DNA of 64,000 nucleotides from CALBPI01 sp039033995. Its GTDB lineage: Bacteria > Pseudomonadota > Gammaproteobacteria > Steroidobacterales > Woeseiaceae. The notes under the pieces were generated by a model. That model did no database searches and was not told the origin of the DNA. It saw nothing but the letters and a program-made list of their open reading frames with translations. Both the position numbers and the translations under genes were made by a program. This document shows, in pieces, positions 43,709 to 53,560 of this stretch. How positions within the stretch are numbered: position 1 is the stretch's first letter; each line of letters begins with the position of its first letter. The DNA lies in contig JBCCBP010000018.1 of NCBI GenBank assembly GCA_039033995.1, forward strand, positions 1-64,000, read 5' to 3'.

Positions 43709-44962
43709 TTGAACGAAACGCTAATCATTGACCTCGGATTACCTGATGATGATCAGGCGCATTGGTTTATGGTCGACAGCAATGGCGGTCGACTGGGCGT
43801 TGTTAATACCGGCGCGCTCGATGCCGCCCGTGAGGCATCGATTGGACGCCGTGTCATCGCCTTTGTCATGGCGCCCGATCTTGTGCGCACGCGCGCCAAT
43901 CTGCCGGTACGCGGTGCCAAATTGCAAGCGGCGCTCCCCTATGCCCTCGAGGAGCACTTTGCCGGTGATGTCGAGGCTTTGCATTTCGCCGCTGGCGCCA
44001 CCGATGAAGACGGCGATATGCCGGTCGCCGCGATCGATCGTGCGATTCTTGAGGCGTGCACCACGCGCCTGAGCGATGCCCGTATCAATGCGACCGAGCT
44101 GTACGCTCTGCATGATGCGCTCCCCGAACTTCCGCAGTTCACGCAGTTGCTGGTTGAAGCGCGCATCACACTGTTACGGGGTGATCGGTTCGAAATGTTG
44201 GCGACCACCGATTTGGCGCCTGAGGATATATTGCAGGCTTGGGTTTCTGGTCGCGATGAAGACGCTGTGCCCGAGGCCGCTCATCAGATTCGCATCTACG
44301 CGACACCGTCAGAAGAGCAGCGTTTGGACGCTCTCAAACAACAGTTTCCTGATGCCGATGTCAAAATCCTGGGCGACAGTGTCGTCGAGTTCGCGGCGCG
44401 AACGGTATTCGCGCAAGGTGGCATCAACCTCTTGCAGGGCGAATTCGCGGTGGGCAGCAATCCACTCGAGAAGCTCAAACCCTGGTGGCCTGTCGCCGCG
44501 ATGGCAGCAGGATTGTTGGTCGTCTCATTGCTCGGCACGTTTGTCGAAATGTACTCGTTGCAACGCCAGTCCGAACGCCTGGATCAGCAAATCGTCTCTC
44601 TGCTGGAATCGCGAGGACAACGCAACGTGGATCCGGCGGCGGCAGAGCCTACTCTGGCAAGCCTTGTCAATCGCAGCAGTCGCAGTACCGGCGGCGGCCC
44701 GGCGACAGACTCAGGCCCGGCATTTCTTAGTGTGCTCAATCGCCTTGCTGAATCGTTGCAGGCGGCGGGCGATACGAATCTCGATGCGGTGTCTTTTCGA
44801 AATGGCGTGGTCGATATCCGACTGACGACCAAAGATGCCGCAACCCTCGAAACGCTGCGCCAGGGTATTCAGAAAGGCGACAACTTACGCGCGGAAATCC
44901 AGCGTACTGAGCAGCAGGACGGACGCGTCAAGAGTTTCATGCAAATTCAGGGGGCACAGTAG
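43709..44962 (+). CDS. gspL: Type II secretion inner-membrane platform protein GspL
   Basis: About 417 residues from the TTG at 43709, 16 nt after the gspK stop with CGGGAA upstream; an in-frame TTG at 43676 lies inside gspK and is less likely. The cytoplasmic actin-like domain spans residues 1-230 (LNETLIIDLGLP; KLQAALPYALEEHFAGDVEALHFA). One transmembrane helix (WWPVAAMAAGLLVVSLLGTF) leads to a periplasmic ferredoxin-like domain near the C-terminus. GspL recruits the GspE ATPase and GspM. ATPase and secretin genes are not in this window. Confidence 0.88.
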   Translation: MNETLIIDLGLPDDDQAHWFMVDSNGGRLGVVNTGALDAAREASIGRRVIAFVMAPDLVRTRANLPVRGAKLQAALPYALEEHFAGDVEALHFAAGATDEDGDMPVAAIDRAILEACTTRLSDARINATELYALHDALPELPQFTQLLVEARITLLRGDRFEMLATTDLAPEDILQAWVSGRDEDAVPEAAHQIRIYATPSEEQRLDALKQQFPDADVKILGDSVVEFAARTVFAQGGINLLQGEFAVGSNPLEKLKPWWPVAAMAAGLLVVSLLGTFVEMYSLQRQSERLDQQIVSLLESRGQRNVDPAAAEPTLASLVNRSSRSTGGGPATDSGPAFLSVLNRLAESLQAAGDTNLDAVSFRNGVVDIRLTTKDAATLETLRQGIQKGDNLRAEIQRTEQQDGRVKSFMQIQGAQ

Positions 44963-45433
44963 ATGAAGGACTGGTTTGCCGGTTTGCAGCCCCGTGAACG
45001 ACTGATGGTGAGCGCCTGTGCGGTGATTGTCGCTGTGACCATCGGCTATGTGGGCATTTGGGAGCCACTGCAAACCGGGCATCAGCGTGCGCTTGAGGAT
45101 GTCGAGCGAAAATCAGAGCTCGTAGCCCGGGCGCGACGGCTGGCACCCGCTGCGGGGGCTGGTCCGACGAATCCGCGCACGAATCAGCCCATGACGGTCG
45201 TTGTCGCCAATAGCGTCAATGCCAATGGTCTGTCATCTGCATACCGCACCAGTTCGCAAAGTGGTCCGAACGGGCTACGTGTGGCACTCGAGAATGCGAG
45301 CTTCGATGACATGATTGCGTGGCTTGCCGTGCTTGAACGAGAGAACAATATTGTCGTTGAGTCGAGCTCAGTGACTCGTCGTCCCGTCGTCGGTCGTGTC
45401 GACGCGAGTATCGTCCTGACCCAAAACCCATAG
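44963..45433 (+). CDS. gspM: Type II secretion protein GspM
   Basis: A 156-residue single-pass membrane protein. The start KDWFAGLQPRERLMVSACAVIVAVTIGYVGIWEPL is the GspM hallmark (W..L.PRER), followed by a coiled segment and a small periplasmic ferredoxin-like domain. It stabilises GspL and helps transmit force to the pseudopilus. It begins immediately after the gspL stop and shares a base with the GTG start of gspN. Confidence 0.88.
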   Translation: MKDWFAGLQPRERLMVSACAVIVAVTIGYVGIWEPLQTGHQRALEDVERKSELVARARRLAPAAGAGPTNPRTNQPMTVVVANSVNANGLSSAYRTSSQSGPNGLRVALENASFDDMIAWLAVLERENNIVVESSSVTRRPVVGRVDASIVLTQNP

Positions 45434-46182
45434 TGATGAAAACAAAAAGAATCGTGGCCGTCGCCGCAGTCGTGCTGATCGTCGGGCTTGTCGTCAAAAT
45501 GCCGGCCAGTGTATTGCTCCATTGGGCGCTCCCTGAAGCGGTTCAGACCAGTGGTATCTCGGGATCTATCTGGCGCGGCCACGTTGATGCCGTAGCGGTC
45601 GCGTCCGTGAATGCCGGACCGGTTGATTGGCAACTGCATCCATTCACGTTGCTGACCGGCAAACTCGCTGCGACGCTGCAGGCAGAACTGCCGGGCGGGT
45701 TCGCCGATGGCCGTGTAGCGCTTCGCGGGGACAGGATTTGGCTAGAAGACACCAAGCTCGCGGTCGATTTGGGTCAGTTCACTCGCTACTCCAGTATCGG
45801 GCCGAGCACCGGTCGCGCGCGTATCGATATCCAGCGCGCGGAACTACGGGACCTTTGGCCCGCAGAGTTGGTTGCCGAGATGACGGTCAACAACCTGGCC
45901 TACCCCGGTGTTGGTACCGCGCCGCTCGGCAACTATCAGCTCGTTTTTCCAGAAACCAACAACGGCGACTCAAGTGACATCAACGGGACGCTCACCGCGC
46001 TCGATAGTGCCCCCTACGAACTCGACGGTACGCTGACGCTCAGTGCCGATCGCGGCTACGCGCTGCGCGGTTTGATTGCGGCAAAGTCCGGCGTGAATGC
46101 TGCCTATAGCCGAGGTCTACAGTTTCTCGGACCCGCCGATAGCGAGGGCCGCCGGCAGCTCGTTTTTGAGGGGACGCTCTAG
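45433..46182 (+). CDS. gspN: Type II secretion protein GspN
   Basis: A 249-residue protein with an N-terminal membrane helix (VAAVVLIVGLVVKMPASVLLHWALP), a periplasmic beta-rich body containing SGISGSIWRGHVDAVAV, and a C-terminal half with TALDSAPYELDGTLTLSADRGYALRGL. That order matches GspN, a non-essential T2SS component in many gammaproteobacteria. GTG at 45433 overlaps gspM by 1 nt, and an ATG follows directly. The gene ends the gsp run and is convergent with the addA-like gene. Confidence 0.87.
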   Translation: MMKTKRIVAVAAVVLIVGLVVKMPASVLLHWALPEAVQTSGISGSIWRGHVDAVAVASVNAGPVDWQLHPFTLLTGKLAATLQAELPGGFADGRVALRGDRIWLEDTKLAVDLGQFTRYSSIGPSTGRARIDIQRAELRDLWPAELVAEMTVNNLAYPGVGTAPLGNYQLVFPETNNGDSSDINGTLTALDSAPYELDGTLTLSADRGYALRGLIAAKSGVNAAYSRGLQFLGPADSEGRRQLVFEGTL

Positions 46183-46221
46183 CGACTGCGGACAGCGCAC
46201 CGCCGTGTTCACACGCCCGTG

Positions 46222-49200
46222 TCAGTCGTCAGCGTAGCGTTGCAAACGCGCGTAGTTTGGAAAGAACAGCGCGCGGCGAACGGCTTCCTCGTCACGTCCC
46301 TGACTGCGATACCACAACAACAATAGACGTTGATAACGACGTAGCTGCTCGTTGTAGCGAGCGAGCTCATTCTCGAAAAACGCTTCGATGTCGCCGCCTT
46401 CATGGGACGATGTCTTGTAGTCGACCACCCAAAGCACGCCGTCGTCATCCCGGATCACTCGGTCGATGACCGCATGTTGTAGCTCACCGTCCAGAACACC
46501 GCTCAAAGCGAGTTCAGCGGCGCTATCAGGATGTGTATTGCTGAGTAGCCTGTACCCTTCCGGAGAGGAAATCGTCTGCTGCAAGGCTCGCCAGACTCTG
46601 CTGCTCGCAGGCTCGAGGTCTGCCTCAGCCACCCCTTCGCGACGCAACAGCGCAACGCTGCGGCGTCGCACGGATAACTCATCTCGAACGAGTGACGCTA
46701 CGTCTGGGGCGCCGGCTAAATGCTGTAACCAAGTATGCACGACAGTACCAACATGCCGTGCTGTCGTACCGGCCCAGCGAAACGAAACCGCCTCTTGGCT
46801 GACGCGTGTGGGCGCGGTCGCGACCGGTACCTGCCACGGCGAAGTCTCAGTCCGCCACGGCTGCGACAACTGTCGTTGTAACGGCAGGACAAACGCTGAG
46901 GCGGTCGTCTCGTCGACAATCTTGCTAGGTTGCTCGTCTGGCAATGGGACATCGGCGACGGGCGCCAGCCTCGCCCAAAACGTATCGGCACCGGGCTGAC
47001 GGAGATGTCCGTCTTGCTTCGTGACGAGCGTGCCGAACCAGTGCAGTGTCTTCCTCGCGCGGGTTGCAGCGACATAGAGCAACCGATCGAGCTCATTACC
47101 CCGACGGATACGTTCTCGTTGTCCGAGCAAGGCATGCAGTGGATCGCCTGCGACGTGCCGCTGCTGTCGTGCGGTCGGCATGCTGAACAGGACACTGGGA
47201 GACGCGCCGTCAGATCCACTCGGCAATTCGAACACCATCGCTTTCGTTGGATCGTTGCGGCTCGCGCGATCGATAGCAGGCACGATCACGTGATCGAACT
47301 CGAGACCTTTCGCCTTGTAGATGGTCATCAGGCTGACGCGAGTGGCGGGTGCTCCGCCCTGAGTGACTCGCCGTCGCGCAAGCGCTGTCTCCAAAGACTG
47401 GATCGAACCTAATTGTCCACCGTTGTCCAGATCATCGACCAACGCGAGACACTGATCGACGGCGTCCAGCGACGCAGCATTGTCGATCACAGCGTAACCA
47501 CCCAAACCGGCGAACGCCCGCTCGATGCGCGATCGGAGATTATCGGTTGCCGCATTCACCAAAAATTGTCGATAGATCGCCAGCAGATGTCGTGCATGCT
47601 TGAGCGATAAGGGGCTGAATGCGCTTGATCCGTCTCTCACGAGCGCTTCCAGTGCATCGACCAAGGTACGTTCGGTTGATAAGGCCAACACATCGATCTC
47701 ATCAAAACTGAAGCCCACGAGCGGTGAGCGCAACAAACCCAGCCACGCAATGCGATCGCCGCGATGCGAGAAAGCGCGCGTCAGGCTAATTAAGTCGAGC
47801 ACCTCATCGCGCTCACCCAACCGTTGCATCTCGATCGCGTCGTAGGCCACGTCACAACGCTGCAGCTCGTGCGCGACGGACTCGACATGACTGCGAGAGC
47901 GGCAAAGCACGGCAATGCTCGCATCAGCATCCTGTCTCTGTAGTGCCACGATGCGCTCGACGATCCGCTGCGCCTCGCTGCTATCGTCCGGCGGGTCAAC
48001 CGCGAGATTCCAGGTCACCTGTCCCGAGTCAGATGCTCCGGGTCGCGTGGTCGCCGGACTGTACGCCACCTGATCCATCAGGCCATCAGACTGTATGCCC
48101 ATCACGACCGAGAACGCGTCGTTTACCCATCCAACAATCGTCGCATCTGAACGAAAATTCGTGGTCAGCGTCAGTGGTTCGAGGGACAGCTGCCCAATGC
48201 CGTTTTGCCATAGGCTCAGAAAACGACTGACTTCTGCACCGCGGAATCGATAGATCGATTGCATCGGATCGCCCACGCAGAACAAGGTCCGTCCATCGCC
48301 GTGCTGCCAGCCCTCCGTCAGTACGTCCAGCAATCGATATTGAGCAGCCGACGTGTCCTGCATCTCATCGACCAACAGATGTGAGATGCGATAATCGAGA
48401 CGCATTGCGAGCTGCGAATAACTGCCTTCGGCCTTATCTTGCAATGCGCTGATAGCCCGTGCTGCCAGCGCGGGATAGTCCATGCTGCCAGCAGCGCTCA
48501 TCAGTCGCTCCAACTCCGCGGCTAGCAAGGGCAGCAAGTTCAACATGCCGACAATTAACGCCCAACGCGAATCGTCGTAAGCGGGCTCCGGGCATTCTCT
48601 GACGGCTTGCCAGGCATCGGCGAGACCGTCTATCGACGCCAGTCTATCCAACAACGGCTGCATGCTCTGCTTGGCGGCCTTGCCCACTGCCGTTGGCGGA
48701 AAACCCTGCGCCTTCGTCAGTCTCGACAGGAATTTGTCGCCGGTCTTGGTGAGACAGAAACCGGCGAGCTGCTGCAAGCCGACTAAAGAAGCCGGATCGT
48801 CGCCGACAGGCCAGCGGTCTAACACCAGCGGCTGGCCTAATCGTGCCGCAGCATCCTGGCACAGCGCGAGCAATGACCCACGTTCGTCGTCCGGCATCAG
48901 GGCGTTCAGGTTTCGAATTCGGCGCACGACGATTTGCCGTAGCTGAGCTTCGCTGGCCGCGCGCAAGTCTTCCGGGCGCTCCTGCAAAGCTGACAGCACG
49001 ACCGGCAACCAGCGTTCACGAGTCGCGAGTAATTCGACGAGCTGTCTTCGCCATTGTCGCGTATCGCCGTCCAAAAAATGAAACAGTGCGGTCGCATCAT
49101 CGGCGTAAGGTCCCGAGTCCGTTGTCCATTCCAACAGGGCATCCGCCGCATTGGCATACAACTCTGTCAGGCGCTCGTCCTCAGAAACACTGACCGACGC

Positions 49201-49614
49201 TGCCTTTGCCGAGAATGGCATCGCTCTGACCAGTCGCGCATTGAAGCTGTCCACGGTCATAATCTGCAGGCGCATTGGCATTTCAAGTAGTTGCCAGCCG
49301 GCGTCATCGTTGCGCTGCAAAGCCTTTTTCGCGTCCGCTAGAAGCTGCGCCTCAAATTCGTTAGTGGGTGCCACCGAGGATTGCGCATCACTTAGAGCGG
49401 ATAGAATTCTCGTACGCATTTCCGCCGCCGCCTTGCGGGTGAACGTGATCGCAAGAATGGATTCTGGCTGCTCGACGCGTGCGAGCAATCGAAGGAATCG
49501 CTGGGTCAGCAGTGCCGTCTTGCCGGAACCGGCGGGCGCCTGTACAACGAACGACTGCTCACAATCGAGTGCCCGTTCGCGCGCGTCCGCGTCTTGCAGC
49601 GCCGTGTCAGTCAT
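46222..49614 (-). CDS. addA: UvrD-family helicase-nuclease, AddA/RecB-like
   Basis: About 1,130 residues from the ATG at 49614. Walker A is VQAPAGSGKTALLTQRFLRLL; helicase motifs continue with AITFTRKAAAEMRTRI, DEMQDTSAAQYRLL, GDPMQSIYRFRGAEV and YKAKGLEFDHVIVPA, then LLYVAATRARK. The C-terminal nuclease has VIDRVIRDDDGVLWVVDYKTS, the PD-(D/E)XK core. It should unwind double-strand ends and degrade DNA in recombination repair. It overlaps its partner gene by 8 nt. This is the AddAB-type arrangement, with no recC or recD here. Confidence 0.9.
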   Translation of the reverse strand: MTDTALQDADARERALDCEQSFVVQAPAGSGKTALLTQRFLRLLARVEQPESILAITFTRKAAAEMRTRILSALSDAQSSVAPTNEFEAQLLADAKKALQRNDDAGWQLLEMPMRLQIMTVDSFNARLVRAMPFSAKAASVSVSEDERLTELYANAADALLEWTTDSGPYADDATALFHFLDGDTRQWRRQLVELLATRERWLPVVLSALQERPEDLRAASEAQLRQIVVRRIRNLNALMPDDERGSLLALCQDAAARLGQPLVLDRWPVGDDPASLVGLQQLAGFCLTKTGDKFLSRLTKAQGFPPTAVGKAAKQSMQPLLDRLASIDGLADAWQAVRECPEPAYDDSRWALIVGMLNLLPLLAAELERLMSAAGSMDYPALAARAISALQDKAEGSYSQLAMRLDYRISHLLVDEMQDTSAAQYRLLDVLTEGWQHGDGRTLFCVGDPMQSIYRFRGAEVSRFLSLWQNGIGQLSLEPLTLTTNFRSDATIVGWVNDAFSVVMGIQSDGLMDQVAYSPATTRPGASDSGQVTWNLAVDPPDDSSEAQRIVERIVALQRQDADASIAVLCRSRSHVESVAHELQRCDVAYDAIEMQRLGERDEVLDLISLTRAFSHRGDRIAWLGLLRSPLVGFSFDEIDVLALSTERTLVDALEALVRDGSSAFSPLSLKHARHLLAIYRQFLVNAATDNLRSRIERAFAGLGGYAVIDNAASLDAVDQCLALVDDLDNGGQLGSIQSLETALARRRVTQGGAPATRVSLMTIYKAKGLEFDHVIVPAIDRASRNDPTKAMVFELPSGSDGASPSVLFSMPTARQQRHVAGDPLHALLGQRERIRRGNELDRLLYVAATRARKTLHWFGTLVTKQDGHLRQPGADTFWARLAPVADVPLPDEQPSKIVDETTASAFVLPLQRQLSQPWRTETSPWQVPVATAPTRVSQEAVSFRWAGTTARHVGTVVHTWLQHLAGAPDVASLVRDELSVRRRSVALLRREGVAEADLEPASSRVWRALQQTISSPEGYRLLSNTHPDSAAELALSGVLDGELQHAVIDRVIRDDDGVLWVVDYKTSSHEGGDIEAFFENELARYNEQLRRYQRLLLLWYRSQGRDEEAVRRALFFPNYARLQRYADD

Positions 49615-52231
49615 AGGCGCTCTCAACACTGAGTCGGGTCACCGGGAGAAACTCGCTGTAGCGAGGTTGCCGCGGATTGCGATTCGCCCGCAGATCTCCC
49701 GCGCAGTAAGCCTCCGCGATGCGCACAAGTGTCGTGCGACATTCTCGCAGCGTGGTCGCAAACTCATCAACCTGACAAACCGCAGCCTCGCCTGACCATT
49801 CGTCGCCTGTCTCATCCTGCCAGACGTAGTATCGATACGCATTGTTGCCGATGGAGACCAACGCTACCTCGTGTACGGCACCTATCGACTCGCTGGCTAA
49901 TGCGTAAACGACGAGCTGCTGGTAGCGATCCAACAGTTGCGGCAAGCGCGGTCGACTCGGTATTTGACCCGACTTGTAATCGAGGATCGCCACACCTTGC
50001 TGCCGGCGATCAATTCGATCGATACGCAGTGACAGCTGCAGATCGCCAAGTTGCAGCGTCGTTTTGACCTCAAGTCCGCCAATGGTAGCCTGCGCGTCGT
50101 ACGCGGTTTCACGAACAAAGGCCCCGATCAATGCTGCTGCACGCTGTTCCTCCAGCCGCAAAAGATGTCGTAGCAGTCCGTTGGACGCCGAGAAATAACG
50201 ACGAAACGCCTGCCGTACCGCTTGCTCAACGGCTGAATGATCCATCTTCCGTAGCGCATCGCCCAACGGCATGCCGACATACGGCCGCAATAACAACTCG
50301 AGTGCCAGATGAAGCAGCGTGCCGCGCTGCGCCGGGTTTATCCCAATTTCCGGCTGGTCGAGCTGACGTGCCTGCCAGCGGTGTGCAATTACCGCTAGCA
50401 GCGGATTATTGGCCGTGTCTGTCAGCACTTGGTGACCACTGACAACCCGCCGGTCAGCGGGCAAGGGTCTCAGGGTGTTACTGCTGGCATTCGGCAGAGC
50501 GGCTGGTGCGAAGGCCGCCGGCTCCGATACGCTAGCCTCCCGACTGCCAGCCAGCACCGTCGAGAGCATGACAGAGGGGATAAGTGGCATCTCATCGCGC
50601 GTCGCCGCTACCGCCACACAAACCGAGTCGGCACTAGCGAGGTTGCGAGCGAGTTGGGATTGCCAAAACCGATACACCTGATCGGCAGAAGAATCTGGCA
50701 TACCAAACCGGCGTTGTAGCGACCAGGGAATCAGACTGGATGCCTTTGCCTGTGGTGGCCATGATTGATGGTCGAGGCCGCCGAGGAACAGGCCATCAAA
50801 CGCGAGACCAATGGTCTCCAGCGGGCCGGCTAACAAGACCGGACTCTCGGCTTGCTCCGGTTGAAAAATAGTATCCCCGGCGGCGCGCGCTAACGCATCA
50901 ACCGCGTCCTTCAGCGATAAACGCGGACTGATTCGCGATAAATCCGCCAGGCGATTCAAAGCCTGATAGATCGCATCGCGTAATTGAAACACGGTGCTGT
51001 CGATCTCGATATTTTCCAGCCAACGACTGGCGGTCAACACGCGACTAAACACTGCCGCCCAGTCAGCGGGGGACTGTTGCGTCCGGTCATCAAGCCCCTC
51101 CTCCTCTGCTAACGCGGACAGCCAGACGGGTGGTGTGAACGGTTGGTCATTCACCCATCGCAACAGCGTCTGCCAGCGCCACTGGCGGTCCGGTAAGCGC
51201 CGCAACGCGAGCTCCACGTCAACGCTGTCCGCGGAACTCCCGAGGAGTGGCGATCGCAGCAGTTGGGAAACCTCATCGAATCGCCCGCCGCGCGACGCGA
51301 ATGCCAACAGACTCAAGACCACATGCATCGCTGGATATTGGTCGAGAGACTGTCCGAGACTGACTGACAGCGCATCGGCGGCAATCTGGCCGCGCTCATG
51401 CGCGAGATTCGGATACAAACCCCGCAAAATGCCATTGACCGCGGCCTGTCGATGCTCACTCAGCGCTGGTAGAACGATCGCAAGCTGAGCCGACGGGTCC
51501 GCTTGCAAGCACTGTCTCGCCCAATCACCGGCGGCGACCAACAACGCGTCGTCGCTGGCGGGACGCATACTCGACGTGCTTGTAGGATGGTCTGGTACCG
51601 CTGGCACCCAAACCGACGCGGACGTGCCAAGACCGGCGATCACCGCATGCTGTGACGGATAGGGTTCGGTAAAGCCGGCAAACAGAATACGTTGACCGGC
51701 AGCAGTTGCAGTCAAATCAACATGCAGAGAAACTTCGTCGATCGTCAGCCAGTGCTGCACCGCTTGTTGCTCGCGATAAGCGCGCAGACAACGCCAGAGA
51801 AAACGGCTCTCGTCATCCTGCACGCACTCGGCCAACTGATCTTCTGAAATCTGCCAACGGCAGAGCATGGAAAAGGCCCGCGAGACCTCACGCGACAGCG
51901 CGGCCAAGCCAAATACTGCGGTGTCACTGTCGGTCAGCTCCGACGCGACGATGCCACGCCAGACACTCGCAACCTGGAAACTGTCCAGCAGTTGCCACGC
52001 CGCTACATTGCCGTTCGGATCTGTCAATGCCGCCTGCATGAACTGCGCCTGCAACCAGCTTGCCCAGGGCATCACCTTCGGCGTCCGCCAGGCAGCGTCC
52101 CCGCGTGCTGTATGGCGGGTCGCGATCGCCTCATGCACCGCGCGCGACAAACGCTGGCTCGCTGTCACGATGACATCGAACGTCGTTCTCGCGATCAGAT
52201 CCTCGAGATCACGCGCTATCCGACGCGCCAT
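49607..52231 (-). CDS. PD-(D/E)XK nuclease, AddB-like partner (probable DNA repair protein)
   Basis: An 874-residue protein. The N-terminus has FDVIVTASQRLSRAV, a helicase-like fold start without a proper Walker A. The C-terminal nuclease has KTTLQLGDLQLSLRIDRIDRRQQGVAILDYKSGQ (positions about 760-795), the metal-binding Asp and Lys, and QLVVYALAS. The middle is the inactivated helicase scaffold, as in AddB and RecC. It resembles the family named 'probable DNA repair protein', found beside a UvrD-helicase gene in beta- and gammaproteobacteria. Its 8-nt overlap with the helicase gene supports a heterodimer. Confidence 0.85.
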   Translation of the reverse strand: MARRIARDLEDLIARTTFDVIVTASQRLSRAVHEAIATRHTARGDAAWRTPKVMPWASWLQAQFMQAALTDPNGNVAAWQLLDSFQVASVWRGIVASELTDSDTAVFGLAALSREVSRAFSMLCRWQISEDQLAECVQDDESRFLWRCLRAYREQQAVQHWLTIDEVSLHVDLTATAAGQRILFAGFTEPYPSQHAVIAGLGTSASVWVPAVPDHPTSTSSMRPASDDALLVAAGDWARQCLQADPSAQLAIVLPALSEHRQAAVNGILRGLYPNLAHERGQIAADALSVSLGQSLDQYPAMHVVLSLLAFASRGGRFDEVSQLLRSPLLGSSADSVDVELALRRLPDRQWRWQTLLRWVNDQPFTPPVWLSALAEEEGLDDRTQQSPADWAAVFSRVLTASRWLENIEIDSTVFQLRDAIYQALNRLADLSRISPRLSLKDAVDALARAAGDTIFQPEQAESPVLLAGPLETIGLAFDGLFLGGLDHQSWPPQAKASSLIPWSLQRRFGMPDSSADQVYRFWQSQLARNLASADSVCVAVAATRDEMPLIPSVMLSTVLAGSREASVSEPAAFAPAALPNASSNTLRPLPADRRVVSGHQVLTDTANNPLLAVIAHRWQARQLDQPEIGINPAQRGTLLHLALELLLRPYVGMPLGDALRKMDHSAVEQAVRQAFRRYFSASNGLLRHLLRLEEQRAAALIGAFVRETAYDAQATIGGLEVKTTLQLGDLQLSLRIDRIDRRQQGVAILDYKSGQIPSRPRLPQLLDRYQQLVVYALASESIGAVHEVALVSIGNNAYRYYVWQDETGDEWSGEAAVCQVDEFATTLRECRTTLVRIAEAYCAGDLRANRNPRQPRYSEFLPVTRLSVESAYD

Positions 52232-52234
52232 AGG

Positions 52235-53464
52235 TCAGCCGCTAGCCGCGCGCGCCCCGCGCCAATGATCCGCAAGCACCGTGTGAATCTTGTCGAACAC
52301 CTGCGTCAGCTGCGGCGCTTCTGGTAGCAGCGTGATTCGAAAGTGGTTCTTGTAAGGCGTATTGAAACTGCTGCCTGGTGCAAGCAAGACGTGTTGCTCT
52401 TCGAGCAGCTGCAACGCGAACTGCTCATCGTCAAAGTCAGGCACGATATTCTGATCGACACCGACAAAGGCATACATGGAACCACCTGGCGCTGCGACAT
52501 TGAGCACATCACTGGCTGCAACCGCGTCGAGCACTGCCTGACGACTCTGGTACAACCGTCCACTGGGTGCCGTCAGTTCATGAATACTCTGGTAACCACC
52601 CAGTGCGGTCTGCACGGCCCATTGCGCAGGCACATTGCTGCAGAGCCGCAACGCTGCCAACAATTCCAGGCCTTGCAAATAACCGACGCTCTCCGCGCTC
52701 GTGCCACTAATCGAACACCAACCCACGCGATACCCGCAGGCTCTGTACACCTTTGACAGGCCACTGTATGTAATACAGAGCGCGCCATCGGCGAGCGTCG
52801 CCATCGGCACAAACGCGGCCCCGTCATATAACATGCTGTCGTAGATTTCATCGGACATCAGTACCAAGCCATGGCGTCGCGCCAGCGCTGCGATGTCTTT
52901 CAGCAATGCCTCCGGATAAACCGCACCCGTCGGATTGTTCGGGTTGATCAGTACAATGGCACGCGTCTTTTCCGTGACCTGACTCTCCATCGCTTCAATA
53001 TCCGGCAGGAATGCATTCTCCGGCAGACAGTCGTAGTGCACTGGTTGGCCGCCGTTCAAGACGACGGACGCAGTCCATAAGGGATAGGTCGGGCTCGGCA
53101 CCAGCACTTCATCCCCTGGATTCAACAACCCCCGCAGCGTCAGATCGATGAGCTCAGAGACGCCATTGCCGATAAACACCTCATCAACACTGACATCCAT
53201 GACACCGCGGCTCTGTTGCTGCATGACCACAGCTTCTCGCGCAGGGAAAATCCCCTTCTGATGGCAGTAACCCTCCGCCGCAGGCAGGTTCTCTATCATG
53301 GCGAGCCGCATGGTCTCCGGCGTACGGAATCCGAACCGACCAGGATTACCAATATTTAAGTGCACAATTTCATGGCCACGCTTCTCCATCTCATGGGCGC
53401 GTCGTGCCAGTGCACCACGAATTTCATAGCGAACGTGTTCGAGACGGTGGCTGGGGCTTGGCAT
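52235..53464 (-). CDS. Pyridoxal-phosphate aminotransferase class I/II (alanine/aspartate-type)
   Basis: About 409 residues from the ATG at 53464; a longer frame to 53692 runs through an intrinsic terminator and is noncoding leader. The fold type I features are IVHLNIGNPGRFGFRTPETM, LINPNNPTGAVYPEALL, LMSDEIYDSMLYDGAAFVP, the PLP lysine in TYSGLSKVYRACGYRVGW, and a C-terminal arginine in NHFRITLLP. These match the AlaA/YfbQ-like branch that makes alanine from glutamate and pyruvate, though the substrate is uncertain. The terminator in its leader suggests control by attenuation. It is followed 3 nt later by the addB-like gene, an odd partner. Confidence 0.85.
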   Translation of the reverse strand: MPSPSHRLEHVRYEIRGALARRAHEMEKRGHEIVHLNIGNPGRFGFRTPETMRLAMIENLPAAEGYCHQKGIFPAREAVVMQQQSRGVMDVSVDEVFIGNGVSELIDLTLRGLLNPGDEVLVPSPTYPLWTASVVLNGGQPVHYDCLPENAFLPDIEAMESQVTEKTRAIVLINPNNPTGAVYPEALLKDIAALARRHGLVLMSDEIYDSMLYDGAAFVPMATLADGALCITYSGLSKVYRACGYRVGWCSISGTSAESVGYLQGLELLAALRLCSNVPAQWAVQTALGGYQSIHELTAPSGRLYQSRQAVLDAVAASDVLNVAAPGGSMYAFVGVDQNIVPDFDDEQFALQLLEEQHVLLAPGSSFNTPYKNHFRITLLPEAPQLTQVFDKIHTVLADHWRGARAASG

Positions 53465-53525
53465 TTCGGGGCTTCTCTGCAAACGGTTTTTCGAACAATA
53501 ACGCGATCGTCGCAAGATCGAAACG

Positions 53526-53560
53526 AAAAAAAGACCCGAACGACCGAAATCGTCCGGGTC
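53526..53560 (-). terminator. Intrinsic terminator in the aminotransferase leader (candidate attenuator)
   Basis: On the minus strand an 11-bp stem GACCCGGACGA / TCGTTCGGGTC (one wobble pair) with loop TTTCGG is followed by TTTTTTT. It ends about 60 nt before the aminotransferase ATG, with no minus-strand gene upstream for it to terminate. The natural reading is regulated premature termination. A competing stem, GACGCG / CGCGTC near 53593-53620, lies upstream. Confidence 0.75.

Noticed and set aside
46222..52231. The AddAB-like pair as a phage-defence system
   Set aside because: Helicase-nuclease end-resection genes are core DNA repair in this class, and no other defence gene or mobile boundary lies nearby.
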